Assembly (NCBI GenBank): GCA_900756875.1
Contig: CAAELW010000187.1
Location: forward strand, 1 to 7,589
DNA from: Pasteurellaceae bacterium
GTDB lineage: Bacteria; Pseudomonadota; Gammaproteobacteria; Enterobacterales; Pasteurellaceae
DNA length: 7,589 nucleotides
Direction of reading: 5' to 3'
The translations under genes and the position numbers were made by a program. This document shows, in pieces, positions 1 to 4,796 of this stretch. Under the pieces are notes generated by a model, which was given only the letters and a program-made list of their open reading frames with translations, searched no databases and was not told the origin of the DNA. How positions within the stretch are numbered: position 1 is the stretch's first letter; the number at the start of each line of letters is the position of its first letter.

Positions 1-219
1 AAAAATGTGCCGCCACTTTGTCGTGATATTATGGGTTTCATTGAAGCGAATCCACGTGATGCGGAAGTAGAAGAAAATAAACCAGAAGAAGTGAAATTCA
101 AATGGGAAGATTACCATCAAGAACAGCTTGCTGAACATCAATTTGATGATGAAGATGACGACTGGGATGATTGGGATGAAGAAGATGAAGAGGGTGTTGA
201 GTTTATTTACAAACCTTAA
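1..219 (+). CDS. C-terminal fragment of an unidentified protein with a highly acidic tail (5' end outside window)
   Basis: The frame is open from the first base and ends at TAA 217-219, so at least 73 residues are visible. A GTG at 7 and an ATG at 31 are in frame, but neither has a convincing ribosome binding site, so the gene most likely begins upstream of the window. The visible part starts with a mixed stretch ([20 protein letters not shown]), then a charged, probably helical section, then a tail of mostly Asp, Glu and Trp ([18 protein letters not shown]), and ends in VEFIYKP. No catalytic or membrane motif is visible. The acidic, Trp-containing tail could bind a basic partner or mimic nucleic acid, but that is speculation. 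I do not recognise the family. The gene converges with rpmJ2 and shares the hairpin terminator just downstream. Confidence 0.7.
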   Translation, partial: KNVPPLCRDIMGFIEANPRDAEVEENKPEEVKFKWEDYHQEQLAEHQFDDEDDDWDDWDEEDEEGVEFIYKP

Positions 220-229
220 TGCCTAAATG

Positions 230-263
230 AAAAAAAGAGCGGAAATTTGACCGCTCTTTTTTT
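230..263. terminator. Bidirectional intrinsic terminator between converging genes
   Basis: A perfect 13-bp inverted repeat (230-242 with 251-263) with an 8-nt loop. The arms are an A-run plus GAGCGG and CCGCTC plus a T-run, so a U-tract follows the hairpin on both strands. It lies 10 bp after the stop of the acidic-tail gene and 7 bp after the rpmJ2 stop, so it can serve both. The GC core resembles the paired uptake-sequence terminators of Haemophilus with one symmetrical base change (see findings). Confidence 0.9.
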
Positions 264-270
264 ATTGGGG

Positions 271-408
271 TTAACCTTTCTTTTTTCCACCTTGACGCGC
301 TTTAAAGCGAGGGTTGGTTTTCGAAATGACATAAACGACACCGTGGCGACGAACAATTTTGCAGCCAGGACGGTTTTTTGCGCTTTTAAGTGAAGATAAT
401 ACTTTCAT
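271..408 (-). CDS. rpmJ2: 50S ribosomal protein L36, type B (zinc-independent paralogue)
   Basis: Translation of the minus strand from ATG 408-406 gives 45 residues: [20 protein letters not shown], then [20 protein letters not shown], then GKKKG. This closely matches the type B L36 (YkgO) family, usually about 41-47 residues. Zinc-binding L36 carries three Cys and one His ligand. Here only Cys16 remains, the VIC position has become VIS (Ser29), and no CxxC pair is present, so this is the C-minus form. It lies 9 bp downstream of rpmE2. An AGGAA Shine-Dalgarno overlaps the rpmE2 TAG stop, which suggests co-transcription and translational coupling. By family knowledge such paralogues replace the zinc form in the large subunit when zinc is scarce, releasing zinc for other uses. 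The gene is too short to be found by length-filtered gene calling but is intact. Confidence 0.95.
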   Translation of the reverse strand: MKVLSSLKSAKNRPGCKIVRRHGVVYVISKTNPRFKARQGGKKKG

Positions 409-417
409 TGAACATTC

Positions 418-684
418 CTATTTTGATTTAAATGCGCCAAATTTACCGTAACGGTTTGCAAATTCACTTGCACGACCTTCATTACCAATTTGACGAGTTT
501 TACCAGTATAAAATGGGTGAGAAGCAGATGAGGTATCACACATAAATACAGGGTATTCATTACCATCTTCCCATTTCATGGTGTTGTTGGTTTTAGCACA
601 AGAACGGATGAGAAAGCCTTGTTTTGCGTTGGAATCGTAAAATAAAACGGTACGATAATTTTCAGGGTGAATGCCTTTTTTCAT
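418..684 (-). CDS. rpmE2: 50S ribosomal protein L31, type B (zinc-independent paralogue)
   Basis: An 88-residue protein beginning [20 protein letters not shown], with the L31 signature SHPFYTGK at residues 55-62 and a basic C-terminus. Type B L31 (YkgM) is about 85-90 residues; zinc-binding L31 is about 70 and carries CxxC pairs. Here the only cysteines are single residues at 29 and 49, so no CxxC zinc site exists. The start ATG (684-682) has an AGGAG ribosome binding site 5 nt upstream, and a good promoter lies about 40 bp further on. It is the first gene of a two-gene operon with rpmJ2. In many gamma-proteobacteria this pair is repressed by Zur and expressed in zinc starvation. Which regulator acts here is uncertain, because the visible operator-like site resembles a Fur box more than an enterobacterial Zur box. 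Confidence 0.95.
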   Translation of the reverse strand: MKKGIHPENYRTVLFYDSNAKQGFLIRSCAKTNNTMKWEDGNEYPVFMCDTSSASHPFYTGKTRQIGNEGRASEFANRYGKFGAFKSK

Positions 685-720
685 TAGAGCTCCTTATATA
701 ACGAAAAGAATTGGGCGAAG

Positions 721-749
721 ATACTAATTCAAAAGAGAATGATTATCAA
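721..749 (-). promoter_or_regulatory. Predicted sigma-70 promoter of rpmE2-rpmJ2
   Basis: On the minus strand, TTGATA (749-744, 5 of 6 to the -35 consensus) is separated by exactly 17 bp from TAGTAT (726-721, 4 of 6 to the -10 consensus). Transcription would begin near 714, giving a leader of about 30 nt before the rpmE2 start. The position, spacing and nearby ribosome binding site agree, but no other evidence is available. Confidence 0.6.
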
Positions 750-753
750 TATA
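735..753 (-). promoter_or_regulatory. Fur-family (Fur or Zur) operator-like palindrome over the rpmE2 -35 box
   Basis: The plus-strand sequence GAGAATGATTATCAATATA matches the classical 19-bp Fur box GATAATGATTATCATTATC at 16 of 19 positions. On the minus strand it divides into the hexamers TATATT, GATAAT and ATTCTC around a central C, the usual Fur layout. It covers the -35 hexamer, a typical position for a metal-dependent repressor. The site does not contain the ATGTTATAATATAACAT type core known for enterobacterial Zur. Either an iron-type input or a divergent Pasteurellaceae Zur motif is possible. AT-rich sequence makes chance matches easier. Confidence 0.5.
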
Positions 754-790
754 ATTTTATTCATGGCTATGAGAATTTTTTTCATATTGA

Positions 791-826
791 GAAAAAGAAA
801 AATACCTTTCAGTTGAAAGGCATTTT
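791..826 (-). terminator. Intrinsic terminator downstream of smpB
   Basis: On the minus strand an imperfect hairpin (799-810 with 815-826, core CCTTTC/GAAAGG, one G-T wobble, 4-nt loop) is followed by a T-rich tract. It starts 18 bp after the smpB stop codon and separates smpB from the rpmE2 promoter. Confidence 0.75.
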
Positions 827-844
827 GTCAGTTTGGAGGGCGAG

Positions 845-1327
845 TTATCCACGATGCGCGTTTTTCATAATACGCTCTTTCGCCACTTTCCATTCACGCT
901 CTTTAATATCATCACGTTTATCATGTTGTTTTTTACCTTTCGCAAGACCGATTTTGATCTTTGCCCAAGCGCCTTTCCAATAAAGAGAAAGGGCAACAAT
1001 GGTAAAACCATCACGGCTTGATTTACCGAAAAGATTATCCAGTTCACGTTTATTCAATAAAAGCTTACGCGTACGCGTCGGATCGCAAACCACGTGAGTA
1101 GAAGCCAAGCTTAATGGTTGAATGGTTGCACCAAATAAATAGGCTTCACCGTTTTTAAAAATGATATAGCTGTCGCTGATATTGGCTTTACCTGCGCGCA
1201 TTGATTTTACTTCCCAACCTTGTAATTCAAGGCCGGCTTCAATTTCATCTTCAATAAAATATTCGTGTCGAGCTCGCTTATTTAACGCAATGGTGTTGGA
1301 GCCGACTTTGGCTTTCTTCTTGGTCAT
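845..1327 (-). CDS. smpB: SsrA-binding protein SmpB
   Basis: A 160-residue protein of the normal SmpB length, nearly collinear with E. coli SmpB. SmpB binds the tRNA-like domain of tmRNA and brings it to ribosomes stalled on broken mRNA, where trans-translation tags the nascent peptide and frees the ribosome. Visible hallmarks are [12 protein letters not shown] (16-27), LQGWEVKS (35-42), [10 protein letters not shown] (45-54), [15 protein letters not shown] (78-92) and ALSLYWK (112-118). These form the oligonucleotide-binding barrel. The basic tail [12 protein letters not shown] followed by [15 protein letters not shown] becomes helical in the mRNA channel. The start ATG has only a weak GGA upstream. 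No tmRNA gene (ssrA) lies in the window. The gene sits alone between two terminators, so it is probably a single transcription unit; its promoter in 1328-1390 is not clear. Confidence 0.98.
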   Translation of the reverse strand: MTKKKAKVGSNTIALNKRARHEYFIEDEIEAGLELQGWEVKSMRAGKANISDSYIIFKNGEAYLFGATIQPLSLASTHVVCDPTRTRKLLLNKRELDNLFGKSSRDGFTIVALSLYWKGAWAKIKIGLAKGKKQHDKRDDIKEREWKVAKERIMKNAHRG

Positions 1328-1390
1328 TGTTATCCGTTGTTTATTAATCGTAAATTGGCGTTGATTTTACCGAATCTCGCCGTGGATAGC

Positions 1391-1423
1391 AAAAAACAAA
1401 AGGCTGATTTGACTCAGCCTTTT
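1391..1423 (-). terminator. Intrinsic terminator of arcA
   Basis: A perfect 10-bp hairpin (1398-1407 with 1414-1423, arms AAAAGGCTGA and TCAGCCTTTT, 6-nt loop) followed on the minus strand by TGTTTTTT. It begins 17 bp after the arcA stop and isolates arcA from smpB. Confidence 0.92.
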
Positions 1424-1439
1424 ATTACTAAATGATAGA

Positions 1440-2153
1440 TTATTCTTCTAACTCACCACAGAAACGATAGCCTTCACCATGCACGGTAGCAATGATTTCT
1501 GGTGTATTAGGGTGATCTTCAAAATGTTTGCGAATTCGGCGAATTGTGACATCCACAGTTCGATCTTGTGGTTTTAATTCACGCCCCGTCATTTTTAGCA
1601 ATAATTCTTCACGTGTTTGTAATTTGCCTGGATTTTCGCAGAAATGCAACATGGCACGAAATTCACTACGTGGTAGTTTAAATTCAATGCCTTCAGGTGT
1701 GATTAAATTGTGGCTATTTAAATCCAGCGTCCAACCATTAAAACGATAGTTCTCACGTTGTAAATGGGCTTCTTTACCAGTTAATGTCATCGTGCGATGC
1801 AATAAATTGCGTGCGCGGATGGTGAGTTCTCTTGGGTTAAATGGCTTAGTGAGATAATCATCTGCCCCGATTTCCAAGCCTAAAATTTTATCGACTTCGT
1901 TATCCCGCCCTGTAAGGAAAATCAGTGGGATAGGTGTTTTTTCACGTAATTCACGACCCAGTAATAAACCATTTTTACCGGGTAAGTTGATATCTAATAC
2001 GATGAGATTAACCGTTTCTGAGTTTAACTGACGATACATTTCCGCACCATCTTGTGCTTGTAATACCGCATAGCCTTCAGCTTCAAAAATTCCTTTTAAC
2101 GTATTACGGGTTACCGCTTCATCTTCCACGATGAGAATTTTTGGGGTAGCCAT
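1440..2153 (-). CDS. arcA: Aerobic respiration control response regulator ArcA (OmpR family)
   Basis: A 237-residue two-component response regulator, nearly identical in length and layout to E. coli ArcA (238 residues). The receiver domain (about 1-120) shows the acidic pair E10-D11, the phospho-acceptor D54 in [11 protein letters not shown]81 in FLTGRD and K103 in LTKPFNP. The winged-helix DNA-binding domain (about 134-234) contains the ArcA-diagnostic [19 protein letters not shown] and [15 protein letters not shown]. ArcA is phosphorylated by the membrane sensor ArcB under low oxygen. It mainly represses aerobic respiratory genes and adjusts redox metabolism. The start ATG is preceded by AAGGAG at a 6-nt spacing. 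The gene is divergent from dsbD and ends at its own terminator. Its promoter contains a direct repeat matching ArcA binding sites, which suggests autoregulation. No arcB gene is in the window. Confidence 0.98.
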   Translation of the reverse strand: MATPKILIVEDEAVTRNTLKGIFEAEGYAVLQAQDGAEMYRQLNSETVNLIVLDINLPGKNGLLLGRELREKTPIPLIFLTGRDNEVDKILGLEIGADDYLTKPFNPRELTIRARNLLHRTMTLTGKEAHLQRENYRFNGWTLDLNSHNLITPEGIEFKLPRSEFRAMLHFCENPGKLQTREELLLKMTGRELKPQDRTVDVTIRRIRKHFEDHPNTPEIIATVHGEGYRFCGELEE

Positions 2154-2186
2154 TCGTTGCTCCTTGTTATACTTTGTTATGGGTAT

Positions 2187-2215
2187 ATTCTATAATTGTA
2201 ACATTGCTGTAACAA
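2187..2215 (-). promoter_or_regulatory. Predicted arcA promoter
   Basis: On the minus strand TTGTTA (2215-2210, 4 of 6) and TAGAAT (2192-2187, 5 of 6) are separated by 17 bp. The expected start near 2180 leaves a leader of about 27 nt including the AAGGAG at 2165-2160. The -35 box lies inside the direct repeat described as a possible ArcA site. Confidence 0.5.
2197..2214 (-). promoter_or_regulatory. Possible ArcA-P binding site in the arcA promoter (11-bp-period direct repeat)
   Basis: TGTAACA occurs at 2197-2203 and again at 2208-2214, an exact 7-bp repeat 11 bp apart. On the minus strand this reads GTTACAGCAATGTTA, which agrees at 11 of 15 positions with the ArcA consensus GTTAATTAAATGTTA and keeps both GTTA half-repeats in the right phase. 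It overlaps the arcA -35 hexamer and spacer, so bound ArcA-P would be expected to repress. Confidence 0.5.
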
Positions 2216-2251
2216 CAGAAAAGTGCAGTCATTGTTTAAATTACATTTAAT

Positions 2252-2271
2252 TTTATGATCTAAGTCATAAA
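2252..2271. promoter_or_regulatory. CRP/FNR-family palindrome in the arcA-dsbD intergenic region
   Basis: TTTATGA (2252-2258) and TCATAAA (2265-2271) form a perfect 7-bp inverted repeat around a 6-bp spacer, TCTAAG. The core agrees with the CRP site TGTGATCTAGATCACA at 12 of 16 positions and with the FNR site TTGAT-N4-ATCAA at 7 of 10. The centre is about 48 bp upstream of the predicted dsbD start and about 81 bp upstream of the predicted arcA start, so it could act on either gene. Confidence 0.45.
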
Positions 2272-2274
2272 TTA

Positions 2275-2302
2275 TTAACATTCCGCTTATCTATGCTAGA
2301 AT
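2275..2302 (+). promoter_or_regulatory. Predicted dsbD promoter
   Basis: TTAACA (2275-2280, 5 of 6 to the -35 consensus) and TAGAAT (2297-2302, 5 of 6 to the -10 consensus) are 16 bp apart, and a TGC just before the -10 box forms an extended -10. Transcription would start near 2309, about 21 nt before the dsbD ATG. Confidence 0.55.
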
Positions 2303-2329
2303 TTTAGCAGGAACAATAGTTGGAACTTT

Positions 2330-4099
2330 ATGATGAAGCGAATTCTTCTTTTTTTATTTTTTATTTTTACCGCACTTTCCACTCAAGCTGGTCTTTTTGA
2401 TAAGAAACCGGCTTTCTTACCTGTGGATGAAGCTTTTCAATTTTCAGCTGCGAAAAGCGAGAATCAAGAAAATGTGATCGTCAATTGGTCGATTGCAGAA
2501 GGGTATTATCTCTATCAAGAGAAAATTTCCGTGAAGCTCAATCAGAAAGAAAATTCATCATTTGATTTGCCGACATTTTCTATTTCTCCTGAAGATTATA
2601 ACGATCCTTATTTTGGCTTAATGAAGATTTTCAAAAAGCCCGTGCAAGCTATTTTTAAAGCGAGTCAGCCACCATTAAAAGCAGAAGATGTGGTTGAAAT
2701 TGCTTACCAAGGTTGCACAGCTGGCTTTTGTTATCCGCCTGAAGTGAAAGAAATTAAAGTAGCCGATTTGCCTATCGCACAGGTCGCTAATACCGAAAAA
2801 ACATCAGAAAAATCGACCGCACTTTCAGCACAACCTAAAGCAGAACAAGACCGTTTAGCGGAAAGTTTATTTAACAGCAAATATGCCGTATTTGGTTTCT
2901 TCTTGTTAGGATTAGGTTTAGCCTTTACCCCTTGTGTGTTGCCAATGCTACCACTGCTTTCAGCGATAGTGATAGGTCAAAATCAACGCCCTAATATGTG
3001 GCGCGCTTTTGCATTAAGCTTTGTGTATGTGCAGGGGATGGCGCTGACTTATACCTTGCTAGGCTTGATTGTTGCCGCAATTGGTTTACCGTTCCAAGTG
3101 GCTTTACAACATCCTTATGTGATGATTGGTTTATCAATCATCTTTGTCTTGTTAGCATTGTCGATGTTTGGTGTATTTACCTTACAGCTCCCAAGCTCCT
3201 TACAAACAAAACTGTCTTTACTAAGCCAACAACAAAAAGCAGGTGCTTTGGGTGGGGTGTTCTTAATGGGCATGATTGCAGGACTAGTGGCTTCACCTTG
3301 CACATCAGCACCGCTTTCTGGCGCCTTGCTTTATGTGGCGCAGAGTGGGGATTTATTTACTGGTGCGATCACGCTTTATTTGCTCGCGTTGGGCATGGGC
3401 GTACCGCTGATTTTAATCACTTTATTTGGGAATAAAATCCTGCCTAAATCAGGCATGTGGATGGAAACAGTCAAAAAGCTCTTTGGCTTTGTGATGCTCG
3501 CATTACCGGTATTCTTAATTTCTCGTATTTTGCCAGATGAATGGACACCAAGATTATGGGCGATGCTCGGTACCGCATTTTTCATTTGGTTTGCTTTCCA
3601 AATGCCGAAAAATGGCACAGGTTGGGTATTCCGAATTCTCTTTTTAGTGGCAGCTATGATTAGTGTTAAACCGCTTCAAACTTGGGTTTGGGGCGAAACC
3701 TCAACACCAAGTGCGGTTGAAAATAAAGTGGTTTCCCATGTTGAATTTAAGAAAGTGAAAAGCGAAGCTGAATTGCAACAAGTACTTGCTGAAAATAACA
3801 AATCACTTGTGATGCTCGATCTTTATGCGGATTGGTGTGTGGCTTGTAAAGAGTTTGAAAAAGAAACATTTAGTGATCCAAGTGTGCAAAAAGCTTTTTC
3901 TGACATGTTGCTCCTTCAAGTTGATATGACGAAAAATTCCGAAGAAAACCGTGCTTTAATGACAAAATATAAAGTATTAGGTTTACCGACGATTTTATTC
4001 TTTAACCAAGATGGAAAAGAAATTGAAGGCAGTCGTGTTAACGGATTCATGCCGCCAGTTGAGTTTTTACAATGGATTCAGAAAATCAGTAAAGCGTAA
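2330..4099 (+). CDS. dsbD: Thiol:disulfide interchange protein DsbD
   Basis: A 589-residue inner-membrane protein that carries electrons from cytoplasmic thioredoxin to periplasmic partners such as the disulfide isomerase DsbC and cytochrome c maturation proteins. A signal peptide (1-20, cleavage likely after STQA) precedes the periplasmic N-terminal domain with the redox pair Cys129/Cys134 (QGCTAGFC). The membrane domain (about 185-450) has Cys202 in FTPCVLPMLPLLS and Cys324 in ASPCTSAPLSGALLY. The C-terminal thioredoxin-fold domain (about 465-589) has Cys503/Cys506 in DWCVAC and cis-Pro553 in GLPT. All six expected cysteines are present, so the protein should be active. The start has ATGATG with only a weak GGA upstream; either ATG is possible. 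Three exact uptake sequences fall in the signal peptide and the two interdomain linkers. It is divergent from arcA, and no clear terminator follows it. Confidence 0.97.
   Translation: MMKRILLFLFFIFTALSTQAGLFDKKPAFLPVDEAFQFSAAKSENQENVIVNWSIAEGYYLYQEKISVKLNQKENSSFDLPTFSISPEDYNDPYFGLMKIFKKPVQAIFKASQPPLKAEDVVEIAYQGCTAGFCYPPEVKEIKVADLPIAQVANTEKTSEKSTALSAQPKAEQDRLAESLFNSKYAVFGFFLLGLGLAFTPCVLPMLPLLSAIVIGQNQRPNMWRAFALSFVYVQGMALTYTLLGLIVAAIGLPFQVALQHPYVMIGLSIIFVLLALSMFGVFTLQLPSSLQTKLSLLSQQQKAGALGGVFLMGMIAGLVASPCTSAPLSGALLYVAQSGDLFTGAITLYLLALGMGVPLILITLFGNKILPKSGMWMETVKKLFGFVMLALPVFLISRILPDEWTPRLWAMLGTAFFIWFAFQMPKNGTGWVFRILFLVAAMISVKPLQTWVWGETSTPSAVENKVVSHVEFKKVKSEAELQQVLAENNKSLVMLDLYADWCVACKEFEKETFSDPSVQKAFSDMLLLQVDMTKNSEENRALMTKYKVLGLPTILFFNQDGKEIEGSRVNGFMPPVEFLQWIQKISKA
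2369..2377 (-). other. DNA uptake sequence (Haemophilus type) in the dsbD signal-peptide region
   Basis: ACCGCACTT on the plus strand, so AAGTGCGGT on the minus strand. On the minus strand it is followed by A/T runs (AAAAATAAAAAATAAAAAAA), as expected for the extended uptake motif. It encodes T14-A-L-S17 of DsbD, at the end of the signal-peptide hydrophobic core. Confidence 0.92.
2816..2824 (-). other. DNA uptake sequence in the first dsbD interdomain linker
   Basis: Exact ACCGCACTT; on the minus strand AAGTGCGGT is followed by CGATTTTT and, about one helix turn on, a run of T, fitting the extended motif. It encodes T163-A-L-S166 in the Ser/Ala/Lys-rich linker between the periplasmic and membrane domains. 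Confidence 0.92.
3709..3717 (+). other. DNA uptake sequence in the second dsbD interdomain linker
   Basis: Exact AAGTGCGGT followed by TGAAAATAA, matching the first A/T tract of the extended motif but not the second. It encodes part of P460-S-A-V463, between the last membrane segment and the thioredoxin domain. Confidence 0.9.
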
Positions 4100-4141
4100 G
4101 ATTATTTCCTAATAGTAAAAAGTCCTTTTCGATTTGAAGTA

Positions 4142-4170
4142 TTGTTTAGCTTTAAGTTAATCATTAATAT
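4142..4170 (+). promoter_or_regulatory. Tentative promoter of the DoxX-family gene
   Basis: TTGTTT (4142-4147) and TAATAT (4165-4170) are separated by 17 bp, each 4 of 6 to consensus, about 47 bp before the start codon. The region is AT-rich and the match modest. Readthrough from dsbD is an alternative, since no strong terminator is visible in 4100-4141. Confidence 0.35.
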
Positions 4171-4216
4171 ACGCCCCGTTCTCAAATCACTTTTTATTTT
4201 TTATTAGGAAAACTTT

Positions 4217-4615
4217 ATGAACAACTTAGAAAAATATTCTCCGTATGTTTTAGCTTTATTACGTATCGTCGCTGCGTATATGTTTATCTTACACGGCACA
4301 GCGAAATTCTGGGAATTCCCAATTTCGATGACGGGAGGTAATGGTGCGGTAGGCGATCCAATGATGATCGTCGGTGGAGTAATCGAGATTGTCGGTTCAA
4401 TCCTATTAATTTTAGGCTTATTCGTTCGCCCTGCGGCATTCATCCTTTCAGGTCAAATGGCATACGCATATTTCTTTATGCATGTAGCAGGTAAAGGGAA
4501 TTTATTCTTCCCAATCGCGAATGGTGGTGAACTTGCTTTACTTTACTCTCTCGTGTTTTTCTATTTTGTGTTTGCTGGTGCCGGTGCATTTTCTTTAGAT
4601 AACCGCAAACGCTAA
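4217..4615 (+). CDS. DoxX family membrane protein
   Basis: A 132-residue, four-helix integral membrane protein, with hydrophobic segments at about 10-28, 49-69, 72-90 and 104-124. Family marks are HGTAKFW (26-32) after the first helix, GGVIEIVGSILLILGLFVRPAA (53-74) and the NGGELALLYS motif (102-111) opening the last helix. The length is typical of DoxX/YphA-type proteins. Their biochemical role is mostly unknown; some members are linked to quinone-dependent thiol oxidation or redox stress. AGGAA ends 6 nt before the ATG. It lies between dsbD and purH with its own terminator, so it is probably monocistronic or read with dsbD. A position beside the thiol-redox gene dsbD and the redox regulator arcA hints at a redox role, but that is inference only. 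Confidence 0.9.
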   Translation: MNNLEKYSPYVLALLRIVAAYMFILHGTAKFWEFPISMTGGNGAVGDPMMIVGGVIEIVGSILLILGLFVRPAAFILSGQMAYAYFFMHVAGKGNLFFPIANGGELALLYSLVFFYFVFAGAGAFSLDNRKR

Positions 4616-4639
4616 TCACATTATTCACACTGTTAGGTT

Positions 4640-4667
4640 GCCCGCATTTTGCGGGCTTTTTTGTTTT
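4640..4667 (+). terminator. Intrinsic terminator after the DoxX-family gene
   Basis: GCCCGCA (4640-4646) pairs with TGCGGGC (4650-4656) around a 3-nt loop, followed by TTTTTTGTTTTT. This is a strong rho-independent terminator that separates the upstream unit from the PurR-controlled purH promoter. Confidence 0.93.
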
Positions 4668-4725
4668 TCAAACCTCCTAAATAAGCAGTAGAATCTTGAA
4701 GTGCGCTTACCAGAAAAATTTTTTC

Positions 4726-4754
4726 TACATAAACGCAAACGTTTGCGCTATAAT
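4726..4754 (+). promoter_or_regulatory. Predicted purH(D) promoter
   Basis: A perfect -10 box TATAAT lies at 4749-4754. The best-placed -35 hexamer (TACATA, 4726-4731, 17-bp spacing) is poor, matching only 3 of 6. A run of A then T bases at 4714-4724 just upstream could act as an UP-like element. Transcription would start near 4761, giving a leader of about 36 nt. Confidence 0.7.
4733..4748 (+). promoter_or_regulatory. PurR operator
   Basis: ACGCAAACGTTTGCGC contains a perfect 14-bp palindrome, CGCAAACGTTTGCG. It matches the enterobacterial PurR consensus ANGCAANCGNTTNCNT at all specified positions except the last base. It fills the spacer between the -35 and -10 boxes and abuts TATAAT, so bound PurR with its corepressor hypoxanthine or guanine should block RNA polymerase. 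It precedes two purine synthesis genes, which strongly supports the call. Confidence 0.93.
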
Positions 4755-4796
4755 TCCCCGCGCTTATTTTTAACCATTTAATTAAAGGAAAATGTA

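Noticed and set aside
711..1021. Two plus-strand frames over the smpB 3' end and the rpmE2 promoter
   Set aside because: They run antisense to conserved SmpB residues and through a terminator and promoter, with no start signal or family resemblance.
2221..2229. AAGTGCAGT, one mismatch from the uptake core, in the arcA-dsbD gap
   Set aside because: The mismatch falls in the strongly conserved GCGGT core, so uptake function is doubtful. Counted as a near match only.
2349..2368. T7-A-T6-A-T5 tract in the dsbD signal peptide as a possible phase-variation tract
   Set aside because: The runs are short and interrupted, and the tract is explained by the Phe/Leu-rich signal peptide and the A/T part of the adjacent uptake sequence.
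2998..3435. 145-codon plus-strand frame inside dsbD
   Set aside because: It overlaps the conserved DsbD membrane domain in another frame, and its composition (rich in Cys, Trp and Phe) is typical of an out-of-frame reading.
4116..4126. AAAAGTCCTTTT as a terminator after dsbD
   Set aside because: A 2-nt loop and an almost all-A/T stem would not form a stable hairpin.
4603..4613. CCGCAAACGCT at the end of the DoxX gene, resembling half a PurR site
   Set aside because: It is in coding sequence, has no second half-site, and lies before a strong terminator.
4699..4707. AAGTGCGCT, one mismatch from the uptake core, followed by A/T tracts upstream of purH
   Set aside because: The core G is changed. 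It may be a decayed uptake sequence but cannot be claimed as one.
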